Shown here: positions 8,539 through 17,099 of the stretch, in pieces
Layout of the letters: each line of letters opens with the position of its first letter
Numbering within the stretch: the first letter of the stretch is position 1
From: Gemmatimonadota bacterium
GTDB lineage: Bacteria; Gemmatimonadota; Gemmatimonadetes; Gemmatimonadales; Gemmatimonadaceae
DNA length: 64,000 nucleotides
NCBI GenBank assembly: GCA_028287235.1
Contig: JAQBQB010000028.1
Span: forward strand, 1 to 64,000
Reading direction: 5' to 3'
Translations under genes and position numbers: made by a program
The notes under the pieces: model-generated
The model's input: the letters and a program-made list of their open reading frames with translations, nothing else
The model's database searches: none
What the model was told of the DNA's origin: nothing

Positions 8539-8979
8539 ATGACCGACCGCGTGGCGGTTCTCCTGTTCGACGGTACCTGCGGTTTCTGCGCCCGCAGCGT
8601 ACAGTTCGTGCTCGCGCATGAGACGCGACGGCAGACGCTGCACTTCGCGAGCTTGCAGAGCGAATACGGCACCGAGCTCAGACGGAATCATCCGGAGCTC
8701 GAGCGCGTGGACTCCGTCATCTGGCTCGAGCCAGCCGAGGCCGGACGACCCGAGGCGGTGCTCGTTCGCTCGGCCGCGGTGTTTCGCGTGCTGCACTACC
8801 TCGGCGGCGTGTGGTCGGCGCTCGCGACGCTTGGGAGGTTGGTGCCGAGGGTGATCCGCGACGCAGTCTACGACCTGGTGGCGCGGCACCGGCAACGGCT
8901 CGTAGGCAGCGGCCCGTCTTGCCTGCTTCCGTCGCCGGAGCAGCGCGCGCGGTTCATCGAGTGGGACACCGCCGCCTGA
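8539..8979 (+). CDS. DCC-family (DUF393) thioredoxin-like protein
   Basis: A 146-residue member of the DCC/DUF393 family, named for its DxxCxxC motif: here LLFDGTCGFCARSV near residues 9-22. The two cysteines are arranged as in thiol-disulfide oxidoreductases, so a redox role in the cytoplasm is likely, though substrates of this family are mostly unknown. It follows the DUF3052-like gene by 26 bp but has its own promoter-like TAGCTT. It converges with the alpha/beta hydrolase gene. Confidence 0.85.
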   Translation: MTDRVAVLLFDGTCGFCARSVQFVLAHETRRQTLHFASLQSEYGTELRRNHPELERVDSVIWLEPAEAGRPEAVLVRSAAVFRVLHYLGGVWSALATLGRLVPRVIRDAVYDLVARHRQRLVGSGPSCLLPSPEQRARFIEWDTAA

Positions 8980-9003
8980 GCGCGGCGCGTCGGGTGGCGC
9001 CCA

Positions 9004-9999
9004 TCAGGGCAGCGCGAGAAAGCGCCGGACCGCCGTCACCACTTCGTCGCGATGGCTCACGAAGAGCCAGTGGTGCGCACCATGGATCTCCACCACGCCG
9101 CTGTGCGCCACCTCGTTACGGAATTTGGCGCGCAGCTTTTTCATGACGAACTCGGTGACGCGAACCACGTCCTGCAGCTGCGCGGCATGTTCCCGGTCCG
9201 CGCGCTGCCAAGGCTCCAACTGGCTGATCGAATCGGTCACGGCGTAGATCGCGAGCGCCGGCGCGCGCACGTCGCGATAGGGCGGATGCTCCGCGCCGAT
9301 CGCCTGATACGCGAGCGTGAGCTCCTCCTTCCATCCGTCGATGCGAAAACGCGTCCGAATGTCCGCTTCGGGAATGTTCACTCCGCGCGTGCGGTGGACG
9401 AAGTCGACGTAGGCCGCGGGCGTCGCGGTGTCGGCGGCGGTCGGGATGGGCGGAGGGGCGACGTCGGGCGGCGCGGGAAAGAGCTCGGTGAGCATCGAGT
9501 CGGCGGCGACGCGGTCGTAGGCCGCGTCGAGGTACACGAGCTTCGCCACCCGGTCGGGATGCGTCGCCGCGAAGCGCGTCATCTCCTCGCCGGCGATCGA
9601 GTGGCCCATGAGCACCACGCGGCCCAGATGGAGGCGGTCGAGCACCTGGCGAATGTCTTCGACGAGCCGCGGCGTGTCGAACCCGTCGCGCGGGTGCGAC
9701 GACTCGCCGAAGCCGCGGCGCGTGATGGCGATGACGTGAAAGCGGTCGGTGAAGCGCGGCGCGAAATCGTCGAAAGCGTGCGCGGTGTTGCCGAGTCCGG
9801 CGAGCAGCACCATCGGCGGCCCGACGCCGCCGAAGTCGAGATAGGGCAGGCGCACGTTCGGCGCGACGGTGACGTACCCGACTTTATGGCGCGCCGAATC
9901 ACGCCAGCCGTCGTCGGCGGCGCGCTGGGCGGACGAGGCGGCCGGAAGTGCGGCGAGGCACAGCGGCAGGAGGAGCTGCGAGGCGTTGAACGATGTCAT
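9004..9999 (-). CDS. Exported alpha/beta-hydrolase
   Basis: A 331-residue protein with a signal peptide ending near SSAQ (residues 1-24) and an alpha/beta-hydrolase fold. The oxyanion region is LLAGLGNT, the nucleophile elbow is MGHSIAGEE with catalytic Ser, and the final catalytic His lies in GAHHWLF. It is probably an esterase, lipase or peptidase of the periplasm or surface. The only ATG (9997-9999) lies inside a dispersed repeat (GTCATCCTGAGC), so insertion of the repeat has either supplied the start codon or displaced the original one. Confidence 0.8.
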   Translation of the reverse strand: MTSFNASQLLLPLCLAALPAASSAQRAADDGWRDSARHKVGYVTVAPNVRLPYLDFGGVGPPMVLLAGLGNTAHAFDDFAPRFTDRFHVIAITRRGFGESSHPRDGFDTPRLVEDIRQVLDRLHLGRVVLMGHSIAGEEMTRFAATHPDRVAKLVYLDAAYDRVAADSMLTELFPAPPDVAPPPIPTAADTATPAAYVDFVHRTRGVNIPEADIRTRFRIDGWKEELTLAYQAIGAEHPPYRDVRAPALAIYAVTDSISQLEPWQRADREHAAQLQDVVRVTEFVMKKLRAKFRNEVAHSGVVEIHGAHHWLFVSHRDEVVTAVRRFLALP

Positions 10000-10061
10000 C
10001 CTGAGCGAAGCGAAGGATCCGCGTCGTCGCTGAACGATCCTTCGCCATGCTCAGGATGACA
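9995..10061. repeat. REP-like inverted repeat (GTCATCCTGAGC family)
   Basis: Left arm TGTCATCCTGAGC plus GAAGGATC and right arm GATCCTTCG plus GCTCAGGATGACA form an imperfect hairpin. Relatives occur at 12919-13011 and 54892-54936. It sits between the divergent hydrolase and M20 peptidase genes and overlaps the hydrolase start codon. Confidence 0.7.
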
Positions 10062-10088
10062 GCGATTCCGCAGAGCGAAGATATGTGG

Positions 10089-10094
10089 TAGCAT
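10089..10094 (+). promoter_or_regulatory. Candidate -10 box of a leaderless promoter
   Basis: TAGCAT ends 6 nt before the ATG at 10101 of the M20 peptidase, with no Shine-Dalgarno sequence. Confidence 0.4.
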
Positions 10095-10100
10095 CCGCCG

Positions 10101-11432
10101 ATGCCATTTCACTTCTCGTTGTCCATCCGCGCAACCGCTCTCGGTGCCGCGCTCTCGATCGCGAACGTCGCGTCCGCGCAGCAGCTCGCACCGGTCGAGC
10201 AGCGCGTTCGGAGCTATCTCCAACAACATCGCGCCGACGAAGTCGCCCTGCTGGCGAAGTCGGTGAACATTAAGAGCCAAACGCTCGATCTGGCGGGCGT
10301 GCGCGCCGTGGGTGCGCTGTACGGCAAGGAGCTCGAGGCGCTCGGATTCAAGACGCGCTGGGTGAGCATGCCGGCGGCGATGCACCGCGCCGGCCATCTC
10401 GTGGCCGAGCGAACGGGGGGCTCGGGCAAGCGGCTGCTGTTGATCGGCCACCTCGACACCGTGGTCGAAGGCGACACGCTCGGCTTCGCGATGCTCGACA
10501 CCGTCACGGCGAAGGGCGCCGGCGGCAACGACATGAAGGGCGGCGACGTCGCGATCATCTACGCGCTCAAGGCGCTCGACGCCGCCGGCGCGCTCGACAA
10601 CACGTCGATCACCGTGATCATGACGGGCGACGAGGAGGCGGCGGGTGATCCGCTCAGCGTTGCCCGCGCGCCGCTCATCGACGCGGCGAAGCACAGCGAC
10701 ATCGCGCTCGGCTTCGAGGGAGGCAACCCGAGCGATGCGACGGTGGCCCGTCGCGGCGCGAGCTCATGGCTGCTTACCGTGAGCGGAAAGGGCGCGCACT
10801 CGGCCGGTATCTTCAGCCAGGGCGCCGGTTACGGCGCGATTTACGAGGCGGCGCGCATTCTCAATGAGTTTCGCGTGCAGCTCGCCGGCACGCCGAACCT
10901 GACGTTCAACCCGAGCGTGATCGTCGGCGGAACAGACGTGACGTACGATTCCATGAAGGTGGCCGGCACGTCGGCATCGAAGCTCAACATCATCGCGGCG
11001 AACGTGTCGGTGAGCGGCGACCTGCGCTTCCTCACCGAGGGGCAGAAGGACTCGACGCGCGCGCGGATGCGAGGCATCGCGACGCACGACAATCTGGCCG
11101 GCACGTCGGCGAAGATAGACTTTGCAGATGAGTATCCTGCAATGGCGCCCACGCCGGCCAACTACGCCGTGCTCGCCGTCTACGATTCGGCGAGCCGGGC
11201 GCTGGGGTACGGTCCCGTCGCGGCGCTCGACCCGAGCCGGCGCGGCGCCGGGGACATCTCGTTCGTGGGACCGCTCATTCCGGGGCTGGACGGGTTGGGC
11301 GCGATGGGCTCCGGCTCGCACACTCCGAACGAGCGCGTCGATCTGCGATCACTTCCCATGCAGACCGAGCGCGCCGCACTGCTGATCTACCGCCTCACGC
11401 GCCCGGCGAGCAGCCGGGCGGTCACACCGTAG
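10101..11432 (+). CDS. Exported M20 metallopeptidase (glutamate carboxypeptidase type)
   Basis: A 443-residue protein with a signal peptide (cleavage near ASAQQ, residue 27) and the full M20 dizinc site: GHLDTV (His, Asp), GGNDMKGG (bridging Asp), TGDEEAAG (general base Glu and ligand Glu), LGFEGG, and the C-terminal His in GSGSHTPNE. The lid/dimerisation domain spans about 210-330. M20A enzymes of this type remove C-terminal glutamate or act as dipeptidases; here it probably scavenges peptides outside the cytoplasm. It converges with a second M20 peptidase only 4 bp away. Confidence 0.88.
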   Translation: MPFHFSLSIRATALGAALSIANVASAQQLAPVEQRVRSYLQQHRADEVALLAKSVNIKSQTLDLAGVRAVGALYGKELEALGFKTRWVSMPAAMHRAGHLVAERTGGSGKRLLLIGHLDTVVEGDTLGFAMLDTVTAKGAGGNDMKGGDVAIIYALKALDAAGALDNTSITVIMTGDEEAAGDPLSVARAPLIDAAKHSDIALGFEGGNPSDATVARRGASSWLLTVSGKGAHSAGIFSQGAGYGAIYEAARILNEFRVQLAGTPNLTFNPSVIVGGTDVTYDSMKVAGTSASKLNIIAANVSVSGDLRFLTEGQKDSTRARMRGIATHDNLAGTSAKIDFADEYPAMAPTPANYAVLAVYDSASRALGYGPVAALDPSRRGAGDISFVGPLIPGLDGLGAMGSGSHTPNERVDLRSLPMQTERAALLIYRLTRPASSRAVTP

Positions 11433-11436
11433 CGTA

Positions 11437-12852
11437 TTAGGGAACCGTCTTGGCCGCTGCCATCTCCTTGACGAGGCGGTAGAGGAACTCTTCGCTGTCG
11501 TAGTACGACTTGATCAGCACGCGCTCGTCCTTGCCATGGGCGCGTCCGTCATTCGGATCGCCAAATAGCCCCGAAACGCCGTAGCCGGGAATTCCGATCG
11601 CGCGGAGATATTTGCTGTCCGTGGCGCCGGTGCCCATGGTCGGAATGACGAGTACGCCCGGGCCGAACATGTCGCGCGTCACTTTCTCGATCGGTCCCAT
11701 GATCTCGGGCGACAGCGGCGACGGAGCGGCACGCTCCATCGTGGGCGCGCGCGAGATCTTCACGCCGGTGTCGTTGATGGCGGCGAGGAGCGCGGCACGC
11801 ACGTCGGCCGGGTCGTGGCCCGGCGCCATGCGGCAATTCACGTTGGCGATGGCCGTCTGCGGCAGCGCGTTGCGCGCGTGACCGCCGGAGAGCATCGTCG
11901 CGACGCACGTCGTGCGCAGCATGGAGCGGTAGCGCGGATCGGCGTTGAGCGTGGCCGAGGCGGCGGCGTCACCCGGGTTGGCGAGGATGGCGCGCATTGC
12001 GGCGCCAACGGCGGGCGTCTCGATCGTCGCGGTGCGCTCGAAGAACGCCTTCGTCACCGGATTGAGCATCACCGGAAACTGGAATGCGCCGATGCGCACG
12101 AGTGCCTGGGCCAGCTCGGTGATCGCGTTGTCGTCGCGCGGCACGGACGAGTGTCCGCCGCGGTTGGCGGTGGACACGGTGAAGTTGCCGGAGACCTTTT
12201 CCGCGGCACCCACCGAGTTGATGAACGGCTTGCCGTCGCGCAGCGAGCCGCCGCCGCCTTCATTGAGCGCGTACGCGGCGTCGATCAGCTCCTTGTGGTT
12301 GGCAATGAGCCAGCGGACGCCGTTGGCCGGTCCGCCCTCTTCATCCGCGGTGAGCGCGAGGACGATGTCGCGGTCGGGGACGAAGCCTTCCTTCTTCATC
12401 CGGATCAGGTTGGCGATGAAGATCGACGCCATCGCTTTGTCGTCGCTCGTGCCGCGGCCGTAGTAATAGCCGTCGCGCTCGGTGAAGACGAACGGGTCGA
12501 GGTCCTGCGACCAGTCGGTCTTGAGCGCGGCGACCACGTCGAGATGGGCGAGCAGCATGAGCGGCTTCCGCGCACCGGTGCCGTGGTAGCGAAGAACGAG
12601 ATTGCCCTTGTCGGCGCGCGGGCCGCCCTGAAAGATGTCCGACGCGGGAAAGCCGGCGTCGAGCAAACGCTTGGCGACGGCGCTCGCGGCCACCGTCGTG
12701 CTCCCCACGGAGTCGGCGGTGTTGATCTCGATCAGCTCTTTATAGATGTCGTGCGCGAGCTGCTGCTGTGGGTTCAGCGCGCCCTGTTGGGTCTGGGCGG
12801 CGAGCACGGCGGGAAAGGCAATCGTTGCGAGGCTGGCAACGCGAAAACGCAT
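11437..12852 (-). CDS. Exported M20/M25/M40-family peptidase
   Basis: A 471-residue secreted peptidase with signal peptide MRFRVASLATIAFPAVLAAQ. Zinc ligands are in LLAHLDVVA, GRGTSDDKA, LTADEEGG and LNEGGGG, with the final His near the C-terminus (DGRAHGKDER). The extra N-terminal helix and longer lid resemble the M20F/carboxypeptidase-S-like group rather than the neighbouring M20A enzyme. It is likely a peptide-scavenging enzyme of the periplasm. Its 3' end is 4 bp from that of the other M20 gene. Tandem REP-like repeats lie just upstream. Confidence 0.85.
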   Translation of the reverse strand: MRFRVASLATIAFPAVLAAQTQQGALNPQQQLAHDIYKELIEINTADSVGSTTVAASAVAKRLLDAGFPASDIFQGGPRADKGNLVLRYHGTGARKPLMLLAHLDVVAALKTDWSQDLDPFVFTERDGYYYGRGTSDDKAMASIFIANLIRMKKEGFVPDRDIVLALTADEEGGPANGVRWLIANHKELIDAAYALNEGGGGSLRDGKPFINSVGAAEKVSGNFTVSTANRGGHSSVPRDDNAITELAQALVRIGAFQFPVMLNPVTKAFFERTATIETPAVGAAMRAILANPGDAAASATLNADPRYRSMLRTTCVATMLSGGHARNALPQTAIANVNCRMAPGHDPADVRAALLAAINDTGVKISRAPTMERAAPSPLSPEIMGPIEKVTRDMFGPGVLVIPTMGTGATDSKYLRAIGIPGYGVSGLFGDPNDGRAHGKDERVLIKSYYDSEEFLYRLVKEMAAAKTVP

Positions 12853-12918
12853 GACGACACTCGGTGTGGGGTTCGGTGTGCGTCAACGTTGCAGCGGCGG
12901 GGACGAGAACTCCAGAGC

Positions 12919-13011
12919 GATCCTTCGCTTCGCTCAGGATGACAGCGTATCCCGGCTTCGCTCAGGATGACAGCTTATCCCGGCTTCGCGCAGGATGACA
13001 GCTTATCCCGC
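12919..13011. repeat. Three tandem ~28-bp repeat units of the REP-like family
   Basis: Units read GGCTTCGCTCAGGATGACAG followed by CTTATCCC, with the first unit slightly different (CTTCGCTTCGCTCAGGATGA). They lie head-to-tail without spacers between the M20 gene start and the end of the small membrane protein gene. The third unit contains the stop codon of the latter (13003-13005). Confidence 0.75.
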
Positions 13012-13287
13012 GCCGAGCCGTTTGCGAATGTCTCGCGCGCCCGAGGCGACGCCCATGGCGACGCCGCCGCCGAACAGGAGCGCGGTGCCCGTACCGATCA
13101 AGGGGACGAGCCACGCCACCGGTGTCGCGATCAGGAACGCCGCGAGCCCCACGCCGAACGGCACGATCGCCTTATGCACGGCATCGACGTAGCGCAGCTT
13201 GTTGAGCGTGAACTGGCGCGCCTGCCAATATCCGCCAGCGGTCGCGGCGGCGGCGATGGCCAACGTGATGAGCGATCCGATGATCAT
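13003..13287 (-). CDS. Small membrane protein, unknown function
   Basis: A 94-residue protein with predicted helices at about 2-20 (IIGSLITLAIAAAATAGGYW) and two more in 44-85 (AIVPFGVGLAAFLIATPVAWL; LIGTGTALLFGGGVAMGVA). GGAGG lies 9 nt before the ATG at 13287, supporting the start. The stop codon and last bases lie in a tandem repeat unit. I recognise no family. It diverges from the 13424 gene across a 136-bp gap. Confidence 0.65.
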   Translation of the reverse strand: MIIGSLITLAIAAAATAGGYWQARQFTLNKLRYVDAVHKAIVPFGVGLAAFLIATPVAWLVPLIGTGTALLFGGGVAMGVASGARDIRKRLGAG

Positions 13288-13423
13288 GTAAGCATCCTCC
13301 AGGTGGCGTGCGCGTCCTCGCTAATCTATACGGAATCGTGGCCCGGGAGTTTCACCGCGCCGCTGGTCTGGTGGTGGATTCCCGCATAGCTTCCTGGCCA
13401 GATCACCGCCCACCGGGAGTCCG

Positions 13424-13738
13424 ATGGTCACCTTGCGCGTCGTCCGCCACGACCGCCACGAGCAGGTGCTCGCCGAATGCCAGAGCGCCGCGATTCCGGC
13501 GCGCGGCGAGGTTCTTCAGCTCGATACGGTCAACGAGCGCGGAGAGCCGTATCGCCCGAGCACGCTCTGGCGCGTGGTCTCGGTGACGCTGCACGTGCCG
13601 TCGCTGGCGTCGTCGAAGCCCGCGAACGGTGCTCCGCTGTGCGTGGAGCGCGTCGAAGTCAACGTGCTGCCCGACGTCTCGCTAGTACCCGAATTCGCGG
13701 CGGCCGCCGAGCGAATTCTGTCCGAATCCAAGATGTGA
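13424..13738 (+). CDS. Conserved hypothetical protein next to the protein kinase
   Basis: A 104-residue soluble protein with no signal peptide and no recognised domain; the middle contains RGEVLQLDTVNERGEPYRPS. GGGAG lies about 9 nt before the ATG. It ends 22 bp before the tandem-kinase gene and is probably transcribed with it, so it may be a partner or substrate, but nothing in the sequence shows this. Confidence 0.55.
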   Translation: MVTLRVVRHDRHEQVLAECQSAAIPARGEVLQLDTVNERGEPYRPSTLWRVVSVTLHVPSLASSKPANGAPLCVERVEVNVLPDVSLVPEFAAAAERILSESKM

Positions 13739-13760
13739 CGATGCTCCTGAACCGCCAGCG

Positions 13761-15536
13761 ATGACCGACCCGCAACCCGAGATGTACAGCGTCACCCAGG
13801 AGCTCCCCGCGCATCTGCGCGACTGGCAGCTTCCGCCGGGATGGAGCTGGGGGGCTGAAGGACTGAACACGGAGCATCGGCACTACCAGGAGCTGATCGA
13901 CGCGCTCGGACGCTCGCTCTCGCTCGTGAGCGCACCCGATCCGGCCCACCACAAGTGGCTCGAGGTGGAGGCGCGGCACCTCGCGCATCGCAACCACCCG
14001 GCGATGCCGACAACGTACCACTACTGGGCGTCGTTCCAGGAGAGCCGTCGCGGGCCCGGCTACCTGCGACGCTGGATCGCCGGCGAAACCATCGGGGCGC
14101 GATTGCGCCGCATGGGCACCGACGACGTCCCCGGCGTGCTCCGCGTAATGCGCGAGATCGGCTCGGCGCTGAGCTACCTGCACGACGTCGGCACCGCGCA
14201 CGGCTGCATGTCGCCCGAAACCGTGTGGACCACGCCGATGGGACGGCTGTGGATCATCGGTTGGCAGTGGGCCATGTCACCGGTCGAGATTCCGTTCGGC
14301 CTCGTCCCGGATTTTCGCTTCATGCCCATTCCGAAGGAATGGACGAACGGCCTCTGGACGCCGAACGCGCTGAGCGACCAGTGGCAGCTCGCGGCCGTCT
14401 GCTTCGCCATTCTCACGGGCGAAGCGCCGCCGCCCGACGAAGCGCCGCCCATTCAACTGCTGCGACCCGACTGTCCGCAGTCGGTCGCCGCGGTGATCGA
14501 CCGCGCGCTCCAAGCAGACCCCGCGCGACGATATCCATCCATGGCGGCGATGCTGCGTGCCGTGGACCGCGTCGTCGGCAGCCGCACGATGGTCATGCTC
14601 GCGGGCGACGAGCCGGGCACGAAGTACACGACAGAGTCGGCCGAGGTACGCCTGCGTTGGGCGCTCGCCGACGACTACGAGGTGCTCGCCGCACTCGGCG
14701 CGGGCTCCTTCGGATCGGTGTGGCGCGTGCGCGATCTCTCGCTCGGCCGCGAAGTGGCGCTCAAGCTGCTGCACCCGCACGTGGCGCGCGACGAGCGCAT
14801 CGTAGGCCGGTTTCGGCGTGAGGCGCGCCTCGCGGCGCAGCTCGCGCACCCAGCGATCGTGCCGATCTTCGATTGGGACAGTCGCGGCGACGTGGCGTGG
14901 TACACGATGGAGCTGGCCGAGGGCGGATCCGTGGCCGATCTCATCGCGCGCTCCGGGCCGCGTCCGCTCACCGAGATCGCGCCGCAGGTGGACTTCATTC
15001 TCAGCGGGCTCTCGTCGGCGCACTCGGTGGGCATCGTGCACCGTGACTTGAAGCCGGAGAACGTGCTCATCGACCGGTACCGCCGTTGGCGATTGGCGGA
15101 CTTCGGCATCGCGAACGTGACGGGGGAAGAAGTGGCCGGCGCGTCGGGTACTCCGGCCTTCGCGCCGCCGGAGCAACTGCTCGGCGAGCCGCAGGACGCC
15201 GCCGCCGACTGTTTCTCGATCGCGGCGATCGTCGCGTACGCCATGAGCGGGTTGGCGCCGTTCGGCGAGCGCGACAGCGCATCGATCCTCGCGCGCGAGA
15301 TGCAGGGCGACGTCGATCTCACGCCCTACCCGCCCGAGATCGCCGACTGGCTGCGGCTCGGTCTGTCTCCGTCGCCCGACGATCGCTTTCAGGACGCAGC
15401 CGCGATGCAGCTCGCCTGGCGCGAAGCGGTGCAGATCGTCTTCGAGCGCGAACGTCAGGTGCCGTGGTGGCGGCGATGGTTCGCCCCCGATGGCTCGGGA
15501 GTCGCATGGACTGGAGACTCTCTCTTCACGGCGTAA
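13761..15536 (+). CDS. Tandem pseudokinase-kinase Ser/Thr protein kinase
   Basis: A 591-residue soluble protein with two kinase-like folds. Residues about 25-275 follow the helical layout of a kinase but lack the glycine loop. The catalytic HRDLKPEN is replaced by HGCMSPETV (147-155) and DFG by IGW (166-168), so this half should be inactive. Residues about 305-565 form a normal Hanks-type kinase: GAGSFGSV loop (313-320), K335 in VALKLL, HRDLKPEN with D429, DFG with D447, and APPEQ. A short basic/aromatic tail ends it. There is no membrane helix or extracytoplasmic sensor, unlike PknB-type kinases. The pseudokinase half may regulate the active half. It likely phosphorylates cytoplasmic targets on Ser/Thr. 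Confidence 0.88.
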   Translation: MTDPQPEMYSVTQELPAHLRDWQLPPGWSWGAEGLNTEHRHYQELIDALGRSLSLVSAPDPAHHKWLEVEARHLAHRNHPAMPTTYHYWASFQESRRGPGYLRRWIAGETIGARLRRMGTDDVPGVLRVMREIGSALSYLHDVGTAHGCMSPETVWTTPMGRLWIIGWQWAMSPVEIPFGLVPDFRFMPIPKEWTNGLWTPNALSDQWQLAAVCFAILTGEAPPPDEAPPIQLLRPDCPQSVAAVIDRALQADPARRYPSMAAMLRAVDRVVGSRTMVMLAGDEPGTKYTTESAEVRLRWALADDYEVLAALGAGSFGSVWRVRDLSLGREVALKLLHPHVARDERIVGRFRREARLAAQLAHPAIVPIFDWDSRGDVAWYTMELAEGGSVADLIARSGPRPLTEIAPQVDFILSGLSSAHSVGIVHRDLKPENVLIDRYRRWRLADFGIANVTGEEVAGASGTPAFAPPEQLLGEPQDAAADCFSIAAIVAYAMSGLAPFGERDSASILAREMQGDVDLTPYPPEIADWLRLGLSPSPDDRFQDAAAMQLAWREAVQIVFERERQVPWWRRWFAPDGSGVAWTGDSLFTA

Positions 15537-15556
15537 CCTCTTCAGTCAGGCACACG

Positions 15557-16951
15557 ATGGCGATCGAGACGGTCAACCCGGCCACAGGCGAGATCATCCG
15601 CGCGTTCAACGCGCACACGGACCTCGAGATCCAGGACAAGCTGGCCGCCGCGCAGCGCGCGGCGCGGAGCTGGCGCGCTGCACCCATGGCCGAGCGGACG
15701 AGCGTGGTGCGCCGCGCCGGCGAGCTGCTCGAAGCGCGGAAGCAGGAGTATGGGCGGCTGATGACGCTCGAGATGGGCAAGCCGCTCGCCGCGGCGATCG
15801 AGGAAGCGGCGAAGTGCGCGACCGCCTGTCGCTTCTACGCCGACAACGCGGAACGATTCCTGGCCGACGAGCCCGTGGAGGCCAAGGGCGAGCGCAGCTA
15901 CGTGGCGTTTCAGCCGCTCGGCGTGGTGCTCGCCGTGATGCCGTGGAATTTTCCGTTCTGGCAGGTCATTCGCTTCGCCGCGCCGGCACTCTGCGCCGGA
16001 AACGTGGGGTTGCTCAAGCATTCGTCGAACGTGCCGCAGTGCGCGCTGGCGATCGAGCAGCTGTTCGAGGAAGCAGGAGCGCCGGGCGGCACCTTTCAAA
16101 CTTTGCTCATCGGCTCCGAGACCGTCGCGGGCCTGCTCGCCGACGACCGCATTGCCGCGGCCACGCTCACGGGGAGCGAAGGCGCTGGGAGCAGCGTTGC
16201 GTCGGCGGCTGGGAAGCACATCAAGAAGACGGTGCTCGAGCTGGGCGGAAGCGATCCGTTCATCGTCATGGGGAGCGCTGATCTCGACGCGGCGGTGAGC
16301 ACCGCGGTGAAGGCGCGCACGATCAACAACGGCCAGTCGTGCATCGCCGCGAAGCGGTTCATCATCGACGAGGCGATCGCCGACGACTTCATCGAGCGCT
16401 TCGTGGGTAAGATGCGCGCGCTCGTCGTGGGCGATCCGATGGACGCGCGCACGAGCATCGGCCCGCTGGCGACGGCGAAGATTCGTGACGACCTCCACGA
16501 CCAGGTGGAGCGGTCCGTCGCCGCCGGTGCGCGGCTGTTGCTGGGCGGGCGCAGGGTCGACGGGAGGGGCTTCTTCTACGAGCCCACGGTGTTGGTGGAC
16601 GTCACGCCGCAATCGCCGGTGTTCCGTGAAGAGACGTTCGGCCCGGTGGCCGCCATCATCCGCGCCCGCGACCTGGAACATGCGATCGAGCTGGCGAACG
16701 ATTCGCGCTTCGGCCTCGCGTCGGCCGCGTGGACGCGTGAGGAGAGCGAGATGGATCAGTTCGCGCGCGAGCTCGAGGCGGGAAGCGTGTTCATCAACGG
16801 CATGGTGGCGTCGGATCCGCGGTTTCCGTTCGGCGGCGTGAAGAAGTCCGGGTACGGGCGAGAGCTGGGCGAGTTCGGGATTCGAGAGTTCGTGAATATC
16901 AAAACCGTAAGGGTGATGGGCGGTGGGCAGGCGAGCGGAAATACCGAGTAG
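15557..16951 (+). CDS. NAD(P)-dependent aldehyde dehydrogenase, succinate-semialdehyde type
   Basis: A 464-residue aldehyde dehydrogenase. It has the Rossmann region MPWNFPFWQVIR, the catalytic Glu in LELGGSDPF, the nucleophile Cys in NNGQSCIAAKRF, and EETFGPVAAI plus the C-terminal PFGGVKKSGYGRELG. Sequence style and length are closest to GabD1-like succinate-semialdehyde dehydrogenases, which feed succinate to the TCA cycle; substrate choice is inferred. The ATG at 15557 is chosen because AIETVNPATGEI is the family N-terminus; open frame upstream of it belongs to the kinase gene read in another frame. It lies 20 bp after the kinase gene. Confidence 0.88.
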   Translation: MAIETVNPATGEIIRAFNAHTDLEIQDKLAAAQRAARSWRAAPMAERTSVVRRAGELLEARKQEYGRLMTLEMGKPLAAAIEEAAKCATACRFYADNAERFLADEPVEAKGERSYVAFQPLGVVLAVMPWNFPFWQVIRFAAPALCAGNVGLLKHSSNVPQCALAIEQLFEEAGAPGGTFQTLLIGSETVAGLLADDRIAAATLTGSEGAGSSVASAAGKHIKKTVLELGGSDPFIVMGSADLDAAVSTAVKARTINNGQSCIAAKRFIIDEAIADDFIERFVGKMRALVVGDPMDARTSIGPLATAKIRDDLHDQVERSVAAGARLLLGGRRVDGRGFFYEPTVLVDVTPQSPVFREETFGPVAAIIRARDLEHAIELANDSRFGLASAAWTREESEMDQFARELEAGSVFINGMVASDPRFPFGGVKKSGYGRELGEFGIREFVNIKTVRVMGGGQASGNTE

Positions 16952-16990
16952 CGATCGTCATCCCGCGCGAGCGGCGCGGTACTTTCCGTT

Positions 16991-17067
16991 TTCGTTCGTT
17001 ATTGTCCGTTCCCTATCGTCGCAGCCATGGGAAGCCATGACGCTTTGGAAACGGACAATAACGAAAT
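16991..17067. repeat. Intergenic inverted repeat
   Basis: A 14-bp perfect pair, CGTTATTGTCCGTT (16997-17010) and AACGGACAATAACG (17050-17063), is extended imperfectly on both sides. It lies between the aldehyde dehydrogenase gene and the 3' end of the large kinase gene, so it could terminate transcription from either side. It shares TTTCCGT/TCCGTTCC motifs with the 7187-7288 element. Confidence 0.55.
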
Positions 17068-17099
17068 GAACGAATACCAACGGCTCAGTCCATCGATGA

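Noticed and set aside
12919-13011. Possible CRISPR array from regularly spaced repeats
   Set aside because: Units are directly abutting with no unique spacers, only three copies, and no cas genes are present.
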